In this document: in pieces, positions 41,479 to 53,308 of the stretch
Layout of the letters: each line of letters starts with the position of its first letter
How positions within the stretch are numbered: position 1 is the first letter of the stretch
Source: Diogma glabrata
Lineage: Eukaryota; Arthropoda; Insecta; Diptera; Cylindrotomidae
NCBI GenBank assembly: GCA_963693315.1
Contig: OY856188.1
Span: 215,644,495-215,708,494, forward strand
Reading direction: 5' to 3'
Length of the DNA stretch: 64,000 nt
Program-made: the position numbers and the translations under genes
Notes under the pieces: model-generated
Databases searched by the model: none
The model's input: only the letters and a program-made list of their open reading frames with translations
Told to the model about the DNA's origin: nothing

Positions 41479-43945
41479 CAGTGGCGGATTATGCCTTTAA
41501 GGGGCCTGAGGCGGAACAAAATTTAGGGGCCTAAGATTTTACCAAAAATTTTGCAAATGAGTTTGATTAAGACTATTTCTTAAATAATTTTTTATCCGCT
41601 TCAGAACGGTGAAATATCGTTCCCCACTTGCGTTGCATATCGGCAATGTAAGAAATATTTTTAAAATAGTTTCCACATTGGGAAATGAAGATTGCAGGCC
41701 ATCAATGATTACCTTGTACATCTTAAATGGACAAGTGATGTTCTCTTCTTTTATATATTTTAAAAAATGATGTACTTCGTCTTTAAAATATTGTACTTCT
41801 ATATCCCTCGCATATGTATTTGACTATTCTAAAATACACTTGTCAACTTCATCACTGGATATATTTTGATCAAAAAATAATTTAAAATTATTTAAAACAG
41901 TTTCATATATGGACGTTCTGGTAGACATTTCAGTGGCAAGTCTATCACAGATCATATTGTGAGTATTTATAATAAACAATTCTCGTCCTACTAGCTGTGT
42001 ATCATTTGCAAAAGATTCATCATACATAATTTTGCGTTTTCTTTTTCGTCCTTCTTTGTAGCTAATATTGTCTGTTAATAAGTTTGCTTGCTTTTCCATG
42101 CTCTCAAAATCATTCCGAACATCCCTTATAAATTGCGACAAAGAATTAAACAGTTTTACTCCTTGTAATTAGTTCGTTTGAATATTTTGAAATGATTTTC
42201 TAGTACTATTGATTCTTTGCAATAATATATACTATAGAACGGTTAATAAGGCAATTCATATTCAGATAAGAACGCTTTTAATATTTTTGTAATTAAACCG
42301 CAAGGCGGATACTGCATCAGCTCTTGCAGACCATCTTGTCACTTGTGTCACTTAATTTTTTAATATGTTTGGAATTAGTAGAGGTGTGAGTAGATGAAGA
42401 AAAGAATACATATATATTTTGGATAAAGTTAAAAAAATACACCGCAGTAGAATAGGCATCTGCAGCATAATTTCCAATTAAATTAAGCGTATGACTTGTA
42501 CAAGGAATAAAAATGGCGGTCTCACTTAGAGTTTTAATTCTGGCTTGTAAACCATTATATTTTCCGGCCATATATGTTTGACCGCGACAATTTTTAATAT
42601 CCAAAGACAAATTGTTTAAAATTTTCAAAATAAGTTGTGCTAGATATTCTGAATTGTGATTTTCAATTTGTAAAAATCCAAAAATCGTTCTCTCGCATCG
42701 CCCACTTTATCAATGTACCTTAATATAAAACTTAGTTGGTCAGTGTGGTTCACGTCTGGCGTAGAATCAACAATAAATGAATAATATAAAGAGTCTTGAA
42801 TTTCTTGAATTAGGTGTTCTTTTACTTCAGTTCCCATTAAATTTATAAATTCATCGCATGTGGTATGTGATAAATAACTTACATTACCTTTTCCTGGATG
42901 GCTGTACCTCTCCAAATGATTTTTAAGAAAATCATCAAATTGGGGATAGGTACTCAATGCATGTCATAAAATTATCTTTTCTGTTCGAATCAATATCTTC
43001 TCGATGACCACGAAATGCTAAACCCAAAGTAGCTAATAGCTTTACTGTAGCTGCATCTCTTTTTAAAACTTCCCGCCAGCATTTTTGTTGTACGTCAATT
43101 TCACGAGCTATTTGAGTATCAATACGTCCAGTTACAAACAATCTTTTTTTCAAATTTTTCAAACAAATTTTTTAGACAATCCCAATCAACGTTGATAAAA
43201 CGAAATATACAACTAAAGCTAAAACACCTATACTATATCAATCATATCATATGGAAACCCTTTTCAAACGTTAATCCAAATGATGAATTTAGCATGTATT
43301 GTATACAAAATACATGGATTTTAAGCATACAATAATAGATTTCAATTCTACACGTTAAAAAGTTTTCATTTATTTAGTTATATATGAAATTAATCTAAAA
43401 TATGTACAATTATATGCTTAAAATTGAGGTTTTCAGTTTAATGCTTTCAATAAATTGTAGGTCTTAAAAGAAATCCAAAATCATTGATGAAAACATAAAA
43501 CTCAAATATACTTCAAATATCCAAAAAATACTTATCTGGATTTTGTTTTTATCAATAATTTTGCGATTAATATAATAACAGCCCATTGCAAATAAAGTTT
43601 TAGTATTAATATTCATTCGTAACAGAAGAACTTTTCAAAACAAAATGTTTTTTTACTTTACAAATTGGAAAACGAATTTATACATTAAAAAATTATAAAA
43701 CTATCAAATTAGAATTATTAAAATAAATACATACATGAAAAAAGTAATACAAATTGACAACCTAACACTTTTACATGTGGGATAATATTAAAAAAATCTT
43801 TAGTTTTAAAAACTTTGGTTGAATGAACGCAGTCATCTGATATTTGAATACCTATAAAATATCAATACTATTTGTAGCGAGGGGGCCCCAGTGCATGTGG
43901 GGCCCGAGGCGGCCGCCTCTTCCGCCTCTACGGTAATCCGCCACT
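41479..43945 (-). mobile_element. hAT element copy 1 (transposase on minus strand)
   Basis: Bounded by 13-bp terminal inverted repeats (CAGTGGCGGATTA at 41479 and TAATCCGCCACTG ending at 43945) and flanked by a perfect 8-bp target duplication, GCTTTAAT, at 41471-41478 and 43946-43953. An 8-bp duplication and a CAGTGGCGG-type end are hAT hallmarks. Length 2467 bp. The terminal 60 bp on the high-coordinate side is very GC-rich (GGGGCCC, GGCGGCCGCCTC), unlike the AT-rich interior. Confidence 0.93.
41539..43162 (-). pseudogene. hAT transposase remnant, copy 1 (ZMYM1/DUF4371-like)
   Basis: Minus-strand pieces in order: GRIDTQIAREIDVQQKCW and an FRGHREDIDS segment (43162-42935). Next is FDDFLKNHLERY to YYSFIVDSTPDVNHTDQLSF (42957-42640), the catalytic-Asp region of hAT/DUF4371 proteins. 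Then come NCRGQTYMAGKYNGLQARI and CTSHTLNLIGNYAADA (42628-42317), a middle part (42141-41824) and the C-terminal dimerisation block NASGERYFTVLKRIKNYLR (41721-41539). Frameshifts, a deletion of about 100 bp compared with copy 2, and a shortened CRGQ-x-Y...GKYN motif make it inactive. No N-terminal zinc finger is visible. Confidence 0.85.
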
Positions 43946-44136
43946 GGCTTTAATAATTATTATAACTGTTTTTTATAATCATTTGCTAAAGTTAATAGCG
44001 ATACAAACGATACTAAACACATTGGCACTTAGACTGCAATTAAGCTTAGTTAATTTTTAAATTATCAACAGAAATTAAATATGTATTTTCAATATTGCTT
44101 CTCTATGAGCTCGCCAAAATAGTTCAGACTAGCATA

Positions 44137-44228
44137 ATGAAAACAAACTATAAACTCATTTTTCTTCTAAGAATGTTTTTAGCAATCACTGTAATCATTT
44201 TATTTTTAGGATTCCTTTTATATGCAGG
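44137..44228 (+). CDS. Candidate first coding exon with a membrane anchor, next to a hAT insertion
   Basis: Lies between the two hAT copies. ATG at 44137 opens MKTNYKLIFLLRMFLAITVI followed by ILFLGFLLYAG, a short basic N-terminus and a hydrophobic segment of about 22 residues, as in type II membrane proteins or signal anchors. The frame reaches GCAG|GT at 44225-44229, a splice-donor-like site that coincides with the 8-bp target duplication of hAT copy 2. I found no following exon, so the gene is unproven. It may be a remnant. Confidence 0.3.
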
Positions 44229-44229
44229 T

Positions 44230-46798
44230 CAGTGGCGGATTACCATAGAGGCGGAAGAGGCGGCCGCCTCGGGCCCCACATGCACAGGGGCCCCCTCGCT
44301 ACAAATAGTATTGATATTTTATAGGTATTCAAATATCAGATGACTGCGTTCATTCAACCAAAGTTTTTAAAACTAAAGATTTTTTTAATATTATCCCACA
44401 TGTAAAAGTGTTAGGTTGTCAATTTGTATTACTTTTTTCATGTATGTATTTATTTTAATAATTCTAATTTGATAGTTTTATAATTTTTTAATGTACAAAT
44501 TCGTTTTCCAATTTGTATAGTAAAAAAACATTTTGTTTTGAAAAGTTCCACTGTTACGAATGAATATTAGTACTAAAACTTTATTTGCAATGGGCTGTTA
44601 TTATATCAATCGCAAAATTATTGATAAAAACAAAATCCAGATAAGTATTTTTTGGATATTTGAAGTATATTTGAGTTTTATGTTTTTATCAATGATTTTG
44701 GATTTCTTTTAAGACCTACAATTTATTGAAAGCATTAAAATGAAAACCTCAATTTTAAGCATATAATTGTACATATTTTAGATTAATTTCATATATGTAT
44801 AACTAAATAAATGAAAACTTTTTAACGTGTAGAATTGAAATCTTTTATTGTATGCTTAAAATCCATGTATTTTTTATACAATACATGCTAAATTCATCAT
44901 TTGGATTAACGTTTGAAAAGGGTTTCCATATGATATGATTGATATAGTATAGGTGTTTCAGCTTTAGTTGTATATTTCGTTTTATCAACGTTGATTGAGA
45001 AAAAGATTGTCTAAAAAATTTGTTTGAAAAATTTGAAAAAAAGATTGTTTGTAACTGGACGTATTGATACTCAAATTTCTCGTGAAATTGAGGTACAAAA
45101 ATGCTGGCGGGAAGTTTTAAAAAGAGTTGCAGCTACAGTAAAGCTATTAGCTACTTTGGGTTTAGCATTTCGTGGTCATCGAGAAGATATTGATTCGAAC
45201 AGAAAAGGAAATTTTATGACATGCATTGAGTACCTATCCCAATTTGATGATTTTCTTAAAAATCATTTGGAGAGGTACAGCCATCCAGGAAAAGGTAATG
45301 TAAGTTATTTATCACATACCACATGCGATGAATTTATAAATTTAATGGGAACTGAAGTAAAAGAACACCTAATTCAAGAAATTCAGGACTCTTTATATTA
45401 TTCAATTATTGTTGATTCTACGCCAGACGTGAACCACACTGACCAACTAAGTTTTATATTAAGGTACATTGATAAAGTGGGCGATGCGAGAGAACGATTT
45501 TTGGATTTTTACAAATTGAAAATCACAATTCAGAATATCTAGCACAGCTTATTTTGAGAACTTTAAACAATTTGTCTTTGGATATTAAAAATTGTCGCGG
45601 TCAAACATATATGGCCGGAAAATATAATGGTTTACAAGCCAGAATTAAAACTCTAAGTGAGACCACCATTTTTATTCCTTGTACAAGTCATACGCTTAAT
45701 TTAATTGGAAATTATGCTGCAGATGCCTGTTCTACTGCGGTGTATTTTTTTAACTTTATCCAAAATATATATGTATTCTTTTCTTCATCTACTCACAGAT
45801 GGGAGTTGCTTATTGATAATTTTTCCGATCCTAATTCGAAACATATTAAAAAATTAAGTGACACAAGTGACAAGATGGTCTGCAAGAGCTGATGCAATAT
45901 CCGCCTTGCGGTTTAATTACAAAAATATTAAAAGCGTTCTTATCCAAATTAGCGAAAATGAAGACGAAAAACCGATTACTAAAGTTGAGGTTAAAAAATT
46001 AGCTAGCTCTTTCGATGAATATGAATTGCCTTATTAACCGTTCTATGGGATATATTATTGCAAAGAATCAATAGTACTAGAAAATCATTTCAAAATATTC
46101 AAACGAACTTATTACAAGGAGTAAAACTGTTTAATTCTTTGTCACAATTTATGATGGATGTTCGGAATGATTTTGAGAGCATAGAAAAGCAAGCAAACTT
46201 ATTAACAGACAATATTAGCTACAAAGAAAGACGAAAATGAAAACGCAAAATTATGTATGATGAATCATCTGCAAATGATACACAGCTAGTAGGACGAGAA
46301 TTGTTTATTATAAATACTCACAATATGATCTGTGATAGACTTGCCACTGAAATGTCTACCAGAACGTCCATATATGAAACTGTTTTAAATAATTTTAAAT
46401 TATTTTTTGATCAAAATATATCCAATGATGAAGTTGACAAGTGTATTTTAGAATTGTCAAATACATATGCGAGGGATATAGAAGTACAATATTTTAAGGA
46501 AGAAGTACATCATTTTTTTACATATACAAAAGAAGAGAACATCACTTGTCCATTTAAAATGTACAAGGTAATCATTGATGGCCTGCAATCTTCATTTCCC
46601 AATGTGGAAACTATTTTAAAAATATTTTTTACATTTGCGTTGCATGCAAGTGGGTAACGATCTTTCTCCGTTCTGAAGCGGATAAAAAATTATTTAAGAA
46701 ATAGTCTTAATCAAACTCATTTGCAAAATTTTTGGTAAAATCTTAGGCCCCTAAATTTTGTTCCGCCTCAGGCCCCTTAAAGGCATAATCCGCCACTG
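44230..46798 (+). mobile_element. hAT element copy 2 (transposase on plus strand)
   Basis: The same family as 41479-43945 in the opposite orientation. TIRs CAGTGGCGGATTA at 44230 and TAATCCGCCACTG ending at 46798. Perfect 8-bp target duplication ATGCAGGT at 44222-44229 and 46799-46806. Length 2569 bp, longer than copy 1 by 102 bp that copy 1 has lost internally. The left end carries the GC-rich GGCGGCCGCC segment. Confidence 0.93.
45024..46738 (+). pseudogene. hAT transposase remnant, copy 2 (ZMYM1/DUF4371-like)
   Basis: Open pieces 45024-45542 and 45554-45892 are followed by 46058-46240 and 46253-46657, then the tail to about 46738. The first includes GRIDTQISREIEVQKCWREV, a HPGKGNVSYLSHTTC segment and IIVDSTPDVNHTDQLSF. 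The break at 45540 (TAG after KITIQNI) is a one-base frameshift: the neighbouring frame continues NSEYLAQLIL. The same break is present in copy 1. The C-terminus is shifted after FALHASG, so the ERYFTVLKRI dimerisation signature seen in copy 1 is out of frame here. Confidence 0.85.
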
Positions 46799-47084
46799 AT
46801 GCAGGTTGCTGCGTGTCAGTCTGTTACCGTCCGCTATCTTGTAAACTAAAAATCTTTTCGATCTAAAATTTGAGATTAGTATTGTTTAATTCATTTGGGC
46901 TCCAAAATTAATCAAATGGGAGTCATTTGTTTGGTAGGGCTATGACGTGGAATCGTTGAAAAAACCGTTTTACTAAGTCAAATACGGTATCATATGAAAT
47001 ATTGTGTCTCAATGGTCGTTACAATTGTTAGCATAGATAGCATATAGATATATTATATACCGACATTGTGTTTTTTTTTCATGA

Positions 47085-47700
47085 TAATATTTTCGCGTGT
47101 GATTTTAGGATGTGATATTTTTGCACCTGTGATTTTAGGATGCGATATTTTTTCGTGTGTGATTTTAAGGTTAGTCTCCACTGCACGAACACATACAAAA
47201 AACGTTTGCGGATGTTCACTAACGTTTGCTAATAATCTGTCTTGCTAAAAAAAATACATGACAGATCTAGTTCTTAAATAATATGAGGTGATGACAAAAG
47301 CGTGTCTCCACTGAACGAGCACAAACATGCAAAAACATTATGTTTTCAATGACAATATCAGTCGGTAAGCTAATAAATGTTAGCAAATGTTTGTTCGTGC
47401 TCATGTTTCGTGGTTCCACTAAACCAATTTATGTTTGGAAACGTTAGCAAATATTCGGCGCGGTTAGTGTAGACGAGCCTTAATGATGTGGTATATATAC
47501 GCGTGTGATTTTAAGATGTGATATTTTTTCCGTGTTATTTTAGGATGTGATATTTTTTCGCGTGTGATTTTTGGATGTGATTTTAGGTTGTGGTAATTTT
47601 TCGCGTGTGTTTTTAGGATGTGATATTTTCGTGATGTGATATTTTGTAATGTGATATTTTCGTAAAGTGTGATTTTTTCGTGTGATATTTTCTACTTGGT
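47085..47700. repeat. Imperfect short tandem repeat (about 24-30 bp)
   Basis: Repeated units of the type GTGTGATTTTAGGATGTGAT followed by ATTTTTTCGC occur at 47094-47165 and 47495-47690 and are split by a MITE (47169-47479). Confidence 0.7.
47169..47479. mobile_element. TTAA-flanked MITE (piggyBac-like) inside the tandem repeat
   Basis: TTAA at 47165-47168 and 47480-47483 bracket inverted ends: GGTTAGTCTCCACT on the left against the reverse complement of AGTGTAGACGAGCC on the right (11 or more of 14 matching). TTAA target duplication and this size (311 bp) fit a non-autonomous piggyBac-type MITE. No coding capacity. Confidence 0.55.
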
Positions 47701-48289
47701 ATTCTCTCGTGTGGCATTTTTTCACCAAATTTTGTAGCAGGTCCGTGGTCTTCCAACTGAAAAATCTGATCAATTTAATTTATGCCGAACCTGGTTCACG
47801 GATCAAAACTCCGTCAATTTAAGGCGACATACCACTAACACAAGGAGTTTGGAAATAACCAGTTTTTAGGGTGCTCCACGAAATAACCAATTTTTAGCAT
47901 GCATCCACAACTGTCGAATCGTATTTTGTTTGTTTGTTTTACTCTCTTAGAAACTGAACTTTCCACCAATTGTGCGTAACTTTTTTATTTGATTCAAAAT
48001 TGTACAATTGATTCAAAATTGTACAAGCGTGGTTTTTCATCAATGAAAAATAAATCTGTCAATAATGAAAAAAATTTGTTAGTAAATTTTCATAACATAC
48101 TTTGAGAACAATTACATAACTTAAATATTTTTTCATGTTAGAAAATATTGCTTGTCCATTATAAAAAATTTGACTTAAATAATCACTGGAAATAACTCAA
48201 TAAATTTAAATTATTCTCGTAGTTATTGTCATTAATTTTATAAAAGTTAGCACAACTATGAAGAAACATTTTCTATTTGTTGGCATTCT

Positions 48290-48765
48290 AAATTTTGAAT
48301 TGTTTTTATCCACGACTACTAAAGAATATATACTTTCCATGCGTATATCTTTCATTGTAATTGTATTCATTCCTTTTCTATATATCAAATTCTTTTTTAT
48401 TTATTTCATTACGCTTTATTTATTCAAAATTCCCCTAACAAATTAAAAACTTTATTTGTTGGTATAGTAATATAAACCAGTTTAAACAAGAACAATACAT
48501 GTATAAAATCTAAAATAAACAAACATATTTGGTTTTGTTTTTCATTTCATTCAATATGGCGATATAAACTTTTACAGGAAAACTTGAATGAAATTATTTG
48601 AAATATTTGTAGTCGTGGATAAAATAGTATCTTGTGTTCGCTTAGGATGAAGGCAATTCTTCACTCGGATGATTCCCTCCACTCGCTACGCTCGTTCCGG
48701 CAAACTTCATCTTCGTGAAGAATTGCCTTCATTCTAGCTCATACAAAAATCTTCTATTATTTTAT
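48290..48765 (-). repeat. Dispersed foldback repeat, copy 2 (inverted)
   Basis: Reverse-complement counterpart of 25336-25742: TTTTTATCCACGACTACTAA with AAGAATATATACTTTCCATG near 48303-48345, and the palindromic block AAGGCAATTCTTCACTCGGA ... GTGAAGAATTGCCTTCATTC near 48649-48735. The 60-codon frames in both directions here are by-products. Confidence 0.75.
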
Positions 48766-50329
48766 AATTTAATAAAAAAGTTTATGGTAGTAAGTAGTAA
48801 AAGAGAAATCGAATTTGATAGATGTACTATTACGACTATTTAACTGTGAAAAAAATTGTGCCTATTAAAACAGTAATTCGGCTGATGTTTTTGTTAGATT
48901 GTTTGAAAACTCTGATAACTCAGTATTACTGCTGTATTTACTCTATTATACCATCTCCATATTAGCGTCATCAAGAAAGCGTTACCGGCGAAATAGAATT
49001 TGAAATTCACCATCAAACAAAGAGTTTGAAATTCGAAATATTTACCACGTCTTATTGGTCAATAACGGTTTTTGAAAACTTTCGTTTTCTATGCTTAAAA
49101 AGAAAAAATTAAAACAAATAATTTTATATTTTTACTCAAATATTTTCGTCTTAGTGTAAATTATATTATTAGTCAATATTTTTATCAAATGATAAAAAAT
49201 GCTTTTGATAGATGGGTATTAAGTTGAAATTTGTTTTTAATATTAATATATGCATTTATTTGTTGACAGGGGCGCACACAGAAAAAGTTTTAGGGGAGGG
49301 GGGGAGTTTCCAACGAATTTTTTTTAAAATAAAAAGTGCTGTATAGGAATTACAACAACACACATAGATACCTTTTAAGACCTAGGTCCAACAACAACAT
49401 GCGTGTTGAGGTGTTGATGAACACTTTTTAAACCTTTGTGGATTGTACGCCCCGGGGATTGTTGATTCGGACTAAGCATTTCAATTGTACGATGAAGTTC
49501 GGTGTGTTTCGATCAGTTGTTGATCTTTGGTTTCAAAAAACGTATTGGCTATCAAATTTGTCGTCCAAAATTTTTTATATGTGTGCATCAGTGATGCTAG
49601 ACTTTAAAAAATAAATTTCCCGTTGTCGTATTAAAACTTCCCGATTCTACCGGTTCTTTAAGGAAATACTTCCCATCAAGCTTTCAATAAAAAAAATATA
49701 CATACATATAAATCCAATTGTTTATATGGAATAAACTTCAAAAACCACCACTATGACAATATTTGTTTCGATTCTTCATACACCTTGTGGAATAAGATAG
49801 TATTTCTATGAAATAGAGCATTAAATGTATCAAAATTGCGAAAGACGTTTTTTAAAAGAAGTAAATATGCCTTGATTTCGAGGATTGCAAAAAATTTTAA
49901 AATTGCAATACTTTTTTTTTCGATACTTTTAATCGAAATAATGATACAAAACATCTCAATTTTTTAATATGTTCAAAATGCATCGATGCATAGAGATGAG
50001 CCATCTTGTAGTTGCAGGTGATTTTATTTTTCATGTCGTAGTGTGAAAATATTCCTGCAACTCAGAAATATGTTATTGCTTTTGGGATTTTCGAAACGTT
50101 TGTTTCTATTTCCCTAAGAAATATTAGAACATCAACATCTGAAATTTCATCGATTTTAATATATACTATAAAGGCGATGAATGGCAGATTCATTTAAACA
50201 AAATTATTGAGTAATCAACATCTTTCTGGAAGCATAGTAAAAAAATAGTTGTTGCTATCATTTTGAATAAGTTTAAAATTTAACACGCTTCTACAATTAA
50301 TTGTGAAAAAGTCCGCACTTGTCAAGTTT
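48766..50329. other. AT-rich intergenic sequence
   Basis: No gene recognised. A purine-rich segment near 49270-49310 (GGGGAGGGGGGG) stands out from the AT-rich background and may be an end of an unrecognised element. Confidence 0.35.
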
Positions 50330-50950
50330 TTACCCGCTTTCTTGTTTTAAATGAAATATCCCATAAACGGAAAAGACACCCGATCTGGCATTACTGCTAT
50401 GTATTAATATAATGCTCATATATTTTAGATAGAACTGAGAGCAAGGGTATTGCGGTCTATAATTTGAAATATCACATTTTGTTTCGATTTGGGGATGGGC
50501 TGGACATTGACTAGCTTCCAGCACGAAAGAGAAATATCAGATCTATAGGATTTGTAGAAAGTGTTGGTAAGAGAAGGTGCAAGTTCTTTTGAAAATGTTG
50601 TTAGAATAATAGAAGGAATGATGTTCAGACCAGAGACTTGGCTGGTAGTTAACCCCCTTAAGATTTTTTTTGACAATTTTGGGTTTGAAATAAAGATCTT
50701 TCATACTAACTCCTGAAGACTGGATTTTTGGTTTTTCGTTAGGAGTTTCTAAAACAGTCGAGATCACAGCAAAGCGTTCCGCAAACAATGTGGTTTTTTC
50801 GCTGGGTCAGTGACGATTGAATCACCGTCAATAATAGGAAAAAAAGAGTTGGTACCAGACTTTAAAGAATTAGTTGCACTGTAAAAATGTTTGTCAGAAA
50901 TGGACTTGGTAGAAAGTTTTGCCCCTCTCGCTCTGTCAATTTCTGTTTTT
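50330..50950 (-). pseudogene. Decayed Jockey-like non-LTR reverse transcriptase fragment
   Basis: On the minus strand from about 50900 the readings include PIIDGDSIVTDPAKKPHCL, then FAERFAVIS (50788), then GVNYQPS and SGLNIIPSIILTTFSKELAP (50676 downward), SCWKLVNVQPIPKSKQN and finally SNYRPQ (near 50465). These match, in order, the connector and the N-terminal RT motifs ('GxDGIP', 'W..A.V.PIPK', 'NYRPI') of Jockey-type non-LTR elements. Several frameshifts are needed, and the catalytic YxDD part is absent. Confidence 0.7.
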
Positions 50951-53109
50951 TTCGTTTTCGTTTATCTGGTATAATATACTATTGGGATGTATAGACATTA
51001 GAACTTAAACCGTTAAGGTATTTTTGTTATGGAACCAAATATTAAATATAATCTTTGTTAGTTTCTAAGGGCCAATTTGGCTGGAAAACAAATATTTTTG
51101 TTGGGGTTTCATTATTGAGAAGCGAACGAATTTATTGATACTAAAAAGTTTTAGTCAAACAAGATTTATACTATATTATTATTATATTGTTATTTTATTT
51201 CTCTTTAATTAACAACCCAATTTTTATTAAATTCAAATTGATCATCTTATTTTCATATAGAAGACTTTTTGGTTATCCCCTATCTATATTTTTTATAGAA
51301 AACATTTGTGCGCCTGTCTGGTTTTTCATTTGATATTTGTGCAAAAAAATAAGATTGACTCTTGCCTACAAATTTTTTATATTTGAAGTTCTTACACAAT
51401 ATAAATGTGTTTCAAAGGGGAATTTCCTTCTCTTCTTCATCAATGTCTTGATTTCTAAAATACTAGATTATAGTTTTGTGAAATAATTCATTAAGTTTTT
51501 GTAAAGAACGAAACTTTTACTGAAGCGATTGTGTGAACAAAACAAAAACCAATTTTATTCCATAAAAAAATAATTGTAAAAAGTGAAATAAATTGTGAAA
51601 AGCTTTTAAAAGTTTAAGGATATAACCATGATTTAAGTGAAGAATTAATTACCCTCGTCGAAATTAGAAATACATACAAGACTGTATAAATCTTCTTTTC
51701 GTTTGTCAACTTACAAAGGTAAAAAAGGAATATTAATTTTTGCAATCAATGAAAATATGAAATTAAACACGTATAAATCAATAATAATTTACTGTAATAG
51801 ATGTCTAAAAATGTTTTTGAATAAGTGTCCTGGTATTTGCCTGTTTTGATTTCCAAAAATCCTTTTCGCATTTTTATTACATTTTGGTGCCGATTTGTCT
51901 GTGTATGTTTTATATAAAAAGAAAAAAAAAATTGATTTTATTACAATTTTGTGAGTAGAATGAAATTATTATTTTAATGCGTTGGATATATCTTTTTTGT
52001 ATTATTTTTATGTGATTGTGATAAGATATCATTGAAATGTAACTGCTATTGTTTGCTAGAAATATTTTATTTAGTAATTTGTTTTGGGAAATAATTAATC
52101 TCAAGTATACTTGTTTTGGTTATTCAACTTAGAATAACTTATTTTCTAAGGCTTAACGTTTTTAGTATCATTGTTTTTGTTTACAGGCTATTTATCCTAT
52201 AGAGTATAGAGTGACGTTTTTACCATTTGCAAAATGCACCTTCTTTTTGTATCCAAATCCATTTATTATTAGAAGTCTTTTGTAATATTTTATTACTGAT
52301 TTTTTTGACGTTAATTGATCAATATTAAAATAAAAGTTATCAGTGAGTTAATTGTAAAAAAATAGTTTGAAATTGAATCCATGAAGGTCAACGAATTAGC
52401 TTAAGTAAACCGATCGATGACTATTAAGTAATTGATAATAATGTGGCTGTTAGCCAAAAATATAATATTAATATTTCACCCTAATTTTTTCTCAATTTAA
52501 TAAGAGAATGCGTAAAATAATCGTTTTCTTTTTAGTAAGATTTAAAATTTGGTTTGAGTTTATGGATAAAGTGGCTCGTTTATTTAAAGATTTAGCAAAC
52601 AAGCTAAAGAGTTCAAACATCTGAGAATAGAACAGTTTATTTAGGAAATTTAAATTTTGTTTATTAATAAATTTTAACAATTAAATTTTAACAACCTCTT
52701 GATAGAAATAAAATTTTTAAACGATTATATTTTTACTACAACTACGTACCAAATGCATAACAATAAAAACTTTTGGCGTTTTATCTGTAATAAATTTCTA
52801 ATAAAAAGAAAAAAATAGGCCAGAGATCATAGCTAGTCTGTAAAGAAACGTGATAAATCTATTCGAATATAAACCTGGTAGTTTTTACACACAAATTATG
52901 TACAAAATGATCTAATTTTTAATATAAAATTTGCATTTATTTATGTTACTGTAATCAATATTTCAGCTGTAAATATATATATATATATAATATATATATC
53001 GGTTTCATAGCTTTAAAAATGTAAAAAGTTATCTAATCGATTGACCTTTTCTTGAATGAAAATTATCATACTTTTTAAATTAGTTATAATCCTAGTATAT
53101 TCTTTATAG
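50951..53109. other. Intergenic/5' region upstream of the exchanger gene
   Basis: AT-rich with a short (TA)n tract near 52973-53000. The acceptor-like TTCTTTATAG at 53100-53109 shows that at least one non-coding 5' exon lies somewhere upstream, but I could not place it or the promoter. Confidence 0.35.
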
Positions 53110-53122
53110 GTTTTTAGTTAAA

Positions 53123-53308
53123 ATGAGATCTTCCGTGCGTGGACGTTTTTGGCATATGGGAGTAGTTTTATTAGTTTATTCTTGCATTAATGTTTATTCA
53201 GATAAAATGTTACCTAAAGAAACAGAAAGCGTTACACCTTATGCAGAATCAGCAAATGATGAGACAAAAGTTGTTTCAAATTCAAATAACATTCAATATA
53301 CATCAGAG
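53123..53308 (+). CDS. NCKX: NCKX coding exon 1
   Basis: ATG at 53123, 62 codons, phase 0, donor GTATTT at 53309. The exon itself starts at about 53110 after an acceptor. It encodes the N-terminal hydrophobic segment MGVVLLVYSCINVYS and a Ser/Thr/Glu-rich stretch. Confidence 0.85.

Noticed and set aside
48206..48446. Small hydrophobic frames on both strands
   Set aside because: They lie within a dispersed foldback repeat that also occurs in the Mf intron without the frames.
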